Shown here in pieces: positions 59,669 through 64,000 of a stretch of DNA of 64,000 nucleotides. Location: contig NZ_PPDK01000001.1 of assembly GCF_003074135.1 (NCBI RefSeq), forward strand, positions 1,860,001 to 1,924,000, in the 5' to 3' direction. The translations under genes were made by a program, and so were the position numbers. This DNA is from Euzebya tangerina. GTDB lineage: Bacteria; Actinomycetota; Nitriliruptoria; Euzebyales; Euzebyaceae. The notes beneath the pieces are model-generated. The model made no database searches. It saw nothing but the letters and a program-made list of their open reading frames with translations, and was not told where the DNA came from. Within the stretch, counting starts at the first letter, position 1. The number at the start of each line of letters is the position of its first letter.

Positions 59669-59712
59669 GGAGGGCGTTACCTCACACGTCATTGCGTGGG
59701 GTGACGCCCTCC
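59669..59712. terminator. 17-bp hairpin between the ABC unit and the SRPBCC gene
   Basis: GGAGGGCGTTACCTCAC and GTGGGGTGACGCCCTCC pair as 17 bp including two G-U wobbles, with a 10-nt loop. The right arm ends 4 nt before the SRPBCC ATG and contains the only G-rich ribosome-like site. It may terminate the ABC unit or regulate the next gene's translation. Confidence 0.6.
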
Positions 59713-59716
59713 ACTC

Positions 59717-60175
59717 ATGGTCATGGGCATGAGACGACAACTCCTCAGCATCTGCCGCGAGTACGACCGCCCCACGGCCGCGATGTGGGCTGTCGTGTCC
59801 GACCTGGACTCCTACGCCGACCACGTCGAGGCGCTGGCCTCCACACCCGTGCTGCGAGGCTCCGGTGTCGGGGCCGTCCGACAGTGCGTCACCACGTCGG
59901 ACCAGCGGTGGCAGGAGACGGTCACGGCGTGGGATGACGGGCGCTCCTACGAGATCGAGGTCGACACCAGCACCTACCCTGTGGTGCTGCGAGGGGTCTT
60001 CAGACGCTTCACCGGTGTGTGGCGTGTGGAGCCCGTCGGTGAGGACGGGTCCCGGGTGTGCATGGACTTCATCGCTGACGTGCGAGGTGGTTGTCTGCTG
60101 TGGCCGTTGGTCCGCCTGGCCGCCCGTGCGACGCGCAAGGATCTGGAGGCCACGCTGGAGAGCTACGGCGCCTGA
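59717..60175 (+). CDS. SRPBCC (polyketide cyclase/START-like) protein
   Basis: The 152-aa protein fits the SRPBCC fold: VVSDLDSYADHVEALAST, QRWQETVTAWDDGRSYEIEVDTS split along 75-98, TGVWRVEP and a C-terminal long helix AARATRKDLEATLE. Such proteins bind lipophilic ligands. Three in-frame ATG codons (59717, 59723, 59729) compete for the start. Expression may depend on the hairpin directly before it. Ligand unknown. Confidence 0.75.
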   Translation: MVMGMRRQLLSICREYDRPTAAMWAVVSDLDSYADHVEALASTPVLRGSGVGAVRQCVTTSDQRWQETVTAWDDGRSYEIEVDTSTYPVVLRGVFRRFTGVWRVEPVGEDGSRVCMDFIADVRGGCLLWPLVRLAARATRKDLEATLESYGA

Positions 60176-60191
60176 TTCGGGACGAGGACAC

Positions 60192-60197
60192 TAGAGT
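60192..60197 (+). promoter_or_regulatory. Candidate -10 (TAGAGT) for a leaderless crotonase transcript
   Basis: TAGAGT is followed by 7 nt and the ATG of the crotonase gene; no ribosome site is seen. Confidence 0.4.
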
Positions 60198-60204
60198 CCG
60201 GTGC

Positions 60205-60978
60205 ATGATCAATACGCGCACCGACGGCCCCATCACGATCGTCGAGATCGACCGCCCGGAGAGCCGAAACGCGGTCGACGGGCCGACCGCGGATGCGTTG
60301 CGGCGGGCCTTCCAGATCTTCGATGGTGATGATCGCCAACTGGTGGCGGTGCTGACTGGGGCGGGTCCTCACTTCTGCGCGGGTGCCGACCTGACGGCGT
60401 TCGTGGCGGAGGACGGACGTGAGTTGCGAATCGAGGCTCCGCCGGCTCCCGGGCCGATGGGTCCGACACGAATGCGGCTCTCCAAGCCGGTGATCGCGGC
60501 AGTGGAGGGGTACGCGGTCGCCGGCGGGCTGGAGTTGGCCGTCTGGGCCGACATGCGCGTGGCTGCTGAGTCGGCGGTCTTCGGTGTGTTCTCCCGCCGA
60601 TTCGGTGTGCCGCTGATCGACCTGGGTGCGGTCCGGCTGCCGCGGTTGGTCGGGCACTCACACGCCATGGACATGATCCTCACCGGTCGCCCGGTGGCCG
60701 CGGAGGAGGCCCTGATGATGGGACTGGCCAACAGGGTCGTGCCCGACGGGATGGCCCTCAGCTCGGCGATCGAGCTCGCGCGGACCATCGCAGCGTTCCC
60801 CCAGCAGACGATGCGATCGGACCGTCAGGTTGCGATCGAGCAGTGGGACCTGGACGACGAGCGCTGGAACCAGCGGGAGTACATGTTGGGCCGCAACGTC
60901 CTGCAGTCGGGGGAGGCGCAGACCGGCGCCGTGCAGTTCGTTGCCGGCGCCGGGCGGCACGGGCAGTTCGGCCAGTAG
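60205..60978 (+). CDS. Crotonase (enoyl-CoA hydratase/isomerase) family protein
   Basis: The 257-aa product has LTGAGPHFCAGADLTAF (oxyanion loop), VEGYAVAGGLELAVWADMRV (first catalytic Glu) and FGVFSRRFGVPLIDLGAVRL. The second catalytic Glu of true hydratases lies at FGxPE; here the position is Ser. Other members of this subfamily share the FGVFxRR pattern. The reaction is therefore open, and isomerase or thioesterase-type chemistry is possible. A terminator follows. Confidence 0.87.
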   Translation: MINTRTDGPITIVEIDRPESRNAVDGPTADALRRAFQIFDGDDRQLVAVLTGAGPHFCAGADLTAFVAEDGRELRIEAPPAPGPMGPTRMRLSKPVIAAVEGYAVAGGLELAVWADMRVAAESAVFGVFSRRFGVPLIDLGAVRLPRLVGHSHAMDMILTGRPVAAEEALMMGLANRVVPDGMALSSAIELARTIAAFPQQTMRSDRQVAIEQWDLDDERWNQREYMLGRNVLQSGEAQTGAVQFVAGAGRHGQFGQ

Positions 60979-60999
60979 AGCCGCCCACCGGGCACAGGA

Positions 61000-61028
61000 A
61001 GACGCCCCGGCCAGTGACCGGGGCGTCT
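61000..61028. terminator. Bidirectional terminator
   Basis: AGACGCCCCGG-7 nt-CCGGGGCGTCT is a perfect 11-bp stem between the converging crotonase and MsmK-type genes. No T-run is present. Confidence 0.8.
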
Positions 61029-61047
61029 GAGTCCGCGCAGGCGGGTG

Positions 61048-62247
<1,200 letters not shown>

Positions 62248-62322
62248 GTGGGGGTGCCTCCAGGCTCGGGTTGGGGTGCCGTCATCTTTCCGCAGGACGT
62301 GGTATCGCGCAAGGGTCAATCC

Positions 62323-62336
62323 TGTAAGCGCTTACA
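62323..62336. promoter_or_regulatory. LacI/GalR-type operator
   Basis: TGTAAGCGCTTACA is a perfect 14-bp palindrome with the central CG typical of LacI-family operators. It lies 3 bp upstream of TTGACC (a -35-like box, minus strand 62314-62319) and so could control the MsmK-type gene by carbon source. Confidence 0.75.
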
Positions 62337-62427
62337 TAGTGGGCAGCCGGTGGTCGGGCGGTGCCATGTGGTGCCAGTCCGGTTGCTGGCTGCGCTCAGA
62401 GGTCGGATGGGGCAAGGTGGCGCCCCA

Positions 62428-62503
62428 GCCCCCGTAGCTCAGTGGATAGAGCGTCGGTTTCCTAAACCGTGCGTCGCAGGTTCGATTCCTGCCGGGGGCG
62501 CCA
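62428..62503 (+). tRNA. tRNA-Arg (anticodon CCT)
   Basis: Cloverleaf: acceptor GCCCCCG/CGGGGGC, D stem GCTC/GAGC, anticodon loop TTCCTAA, T arm GCAGG-TTCGATT-CCTGC, discriminator G, and CCA is encoded. Anticodon CCT reads AGG (Arg). The outermost pair of the anticodon stem (T-T) is mismatched. Confidence 0.95.
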
Positions 62504-62619
62504 TCGAAACCGCAGGTCAGCGCCACTTGCCGTTCTGGGTGCTCGGCTCGACATGGTGCTGGGGAGCAGAACAGGGAGCCAAGCGGCACCGGGCGCAACT
62601 CGACCCGGCCGTGAAACGG

Positions 62620-64000
62620 CTAGCCGACGCTCCCGAGAACCGTTCCGTCGTCGATGCGCAGCGGGCCGGGGCCCTCGTGGTCGATGACGGCCTCGCCGTG
62701 CACGGCGACGTTGCCGCCCACGGTGACATCGCCGTTGATCGTCAGGCTGTCCGCCAGGACGAGCGACGGAGGGCCGGCTGGAAACCGCGCCTCGAAGTCG
62801 TCGAGCAGCTTGTGGTGTGTCGGGTCGAGGTTGACCAGCGGAGCGGCGTCCCGGCCACTGTCCAGGCGCGCTCGGACGAGGGCTACCGTGGCCTCGGCGG
62901 TCAGCTCGTAGGCGTCAGAGCGGAGCGCGAGCAGATCGTTGGTGGTCTTCACGGGGAGGAAGCGCGACCGGGGGACCCGGATGGCCGTGGTCCCGTCGAT
63001 GACCCCGATGGCCGCACCCATGGCGGTCTCCAACTGGATGACCGGGGTCGAGGTGGGGTCGGTGGGGTCGACGGTCTTGCGGTTGACGATCATCGGGAGT
63101 CCGAGTTCACCGTCCCGCTCGGTCAGCAGGTCCTGCATCGCGATCAGGTCCAGCCACAGCGAGTTGGTGTTGAAGTACCGGTGACGTGAGATGTCCTGGA
63201 AGGAGTCGAGGTCAGCCTCCGGGGTCTGGGCGATCTCGCGGAGGATGAGACCGCCGTCCGGCCGGCGCGCGAGGTGGCCGCCCTTGCGGTCGGCGGCGGT
63301 GCGGTCAGCGACCTCCATGGCGAAGGGGGCGCCGGAGCCGGCGAACCAGCCGAGGATCGCTCGGTCAAGGGTGGCACCCAGATTGTCGGCATTGGAGACG
63401 AATGCGTACCGAAGGCCGGCGTTGATCAGGCGGGCGAGCAGCCCATCCCCTTGAATGGCGGCGTAGAGATCGCCATGACCGGGCGGGGCCCACTCGAGAT
63501 CACGGTTCGCGGGCCAATCGACCGGCTCGAGGTCGTCGGCCCGCAGCTTCGGCACCCGGTTCTGCAAGAAGTCACGCGGGACGCCTTCGACACCGGGATC
63601 CACCGCCCGTACGGCCTCCAGACTCGCGTCTCGCGTCGCGAAGCTGTTCATGAGGATGAGCGGCAGCCGCGCGCCCATCCGCTCCCGCTGACCGTGCAGC
63701 TGCCGGGCAGTGATGTCGAGGAACGACAACCCATCCTTCACCGGCAACAGCGACTTGGGACCGGTCATCCCCATGCTGGTCCCTAGCCCTCCGTTCAACT
63801 TGATGACGACCGTGGCGTCGAGTAGGTCGGGGTCATCGCTGTTGGGCAGGCCACCGGCGTCCTCGAGCGTCTCCACCGGTTCGATGTCGCCCTCGCTGAT
63901 CTGCCCGGACCCGCCAGACCGAAGATCCGCGAGTTGGCGGACGAAGGTGTCGATGGCTGCTTGGGCAACCCCGGCCTCGCGCATGCGTTGGCCGGCCGTT
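62620..64000 (-). CDS. UTP-glucose-1-phosphate uridylyltransferase, eukaryotic (UGP2) type; start may lie past the edge
   Basis: This enzyme makes UDP-glucose. It contains the nucleotide-binding loop VIKLNGGLGTSMGMTGPKSL, then YFNTNSLWLDL, VNRKTVDP and a C-terminal left-handed beta-helix (NGDVTVGGNVAVHGEA). This is the UGP2-like family rather than bacterial GalU. Within the window the first ATG is at 63984 (454 aa), but the frame is open to 64000 (TAGQR-MREAGVAQAAID), and relatives have a few more N-terminal residues, so the start may be outside. The tRNA-Arg gene is 116 bp from its 3' end. Confidence 0.88.
   Translation of the reverse strand, partial: TAGQRMREAGVAQAAIDTFVRQLADLRSGGSGQISEGDIEPVETLEDAGGLPNSDDPDLLDATVVIKLNGGLGTSMGMTGPKSLLPVKDGLSFLDITARQLHGQRERMGARLPLILMNSFATRDASLEAVRAVDPGVEGVPRDFLQNRVPKLRADDLEPVDWPANRDLEWAPPGHGDLYAAIQGDGLLARLINAGLRYAFVSNADNLGATLDRAILGWFAGSGAPFAMEVADRTAADRKGGHLARRPDGGLILREIAQTPEADLDSFQDISRHRYFNTNSLWLDLIAMQDLLTERDGELGLPMIVNRKTVDPTDPTSTPVIQLETAMGAAIGVIDGTTAIRVPRSRFLPVKTTNDLLALRSDAYELTAEATVALVRARLDSGRDAAPLVNLDPTHHKLLDDFEARFPAGPPSLVLADSLTINGDVTVGGNVAVHGEAVIDHEGPGPLRIDDGTVLGSVG

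Overview
The window is 64 kb of GC-rich chromosomal DNA from an actinobacterium. Supporting signs are CarD, DUF3263 and LytR_C proteins of the Rv0430/Rv0431 type, an F420-dependent LLM-class oxidoreductase, a maleylpyruvate-isomerase (mycothiol) family protein, SigE-type ECF sigma, frequent GTG starts and many leaderless-looking promoters. A secreted M23 peptidase with CWB2 repeats and a crtA/cruF carotenoid operon would fit a deep-branching, pigmented lineage such as Euzebya/Nitriliruptoria; that placement is inference. I see no insertion sequence, prophage, integron or CRISPR array. No stretch over 300 bases lacks a gene; the largest gap (3604-3873) is the carD leader.

Layout. 1-9.1 kb holds a truncated RibD_C reductase diverging from mutY and a YihY-type membrane protein, then disA, carD, a PIN/TRAM protein, ispF, cysS and rlmB. 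This resembles the firmicute/actinobacterial disA-ispDF-cysS-rlmB neighbourhood but has no ispD. 9-18 kb: pepN, LytR_C and SURF1 proteins, an alpha/beta hydrolase, an ECF sigma factor with an overlapping membrane anti-sigma candidate and a second exported protein, both with META-like repeats, then tRNA-Thr. 18-23 kb: a deiodinase-like thioredoxin-fold gene and a four-TM protein diverge from a TetR gene across two 19-bp operators; ACT, ArsR, DUF3263, LytR_C and HAD proteins follow. 23-31 kb: a possible envelope-stress group comprising a CbxX-type AAA+ ATPase with TerB-like N-terminus, an exported protein, a VWA/solute-binding lipoprotein, PRC-barrel proteins with a 47-aa membrane protein, and a coiled-coil protein with PspA. 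31-36 kb: M23-CWB2 peptidase, Dps, RidA, MaoC, ArsC, aquaporin and an MDMPI-family protein. 36-44 kb: a long acyl-CoA dehydrogenase, dxs, an omega-amidase with an aminotransferase, a CoA-ester lyase, a DICT protein and a TetR regulator.

44-56 kb: a DUF5317 protein and a GGDEF-EAL protein preceded by a 29-aa membrane peptide, an LLM oxidoreductase, adenosine deaminase, a CDP-alcohol phosphatidyltransferase, then a five-gene carotenoid operon (crtA, crtI/crtO-like, cruF, GT2, crtI-like) whose genes mostly overlap by 4 bp. 56-64 kb: a MacB-like ABC pair, an SRPBCC protein, a crotonase, an MsmK-type ATPase under a LacI-type palindrome, tRNA-Arg and a eukaryotic-type UDP-glucose pyrophosphorylase reaching the right edge.

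How the genes connect. dxs and ispF supply isoprenoid precursors to the carotenoid operon. The long acyl-CoA dehydrogenase, the MaoC hydratase and the CoA-ester lyase match three successive steps of the ethylmalonyl-CoA pathway (methylsuccinyl-CoA to mesaconyl-CoA to methylmalyl-CoA to glyoxylate plus propionyl-CoA), though they are not adjacent. Two nucleotide-signalling systems are present: c-di-AMP (disA) and c-di-GMP (GGDEF-EAL). All functions are predicted from motif recognition alone; no database search was possible.
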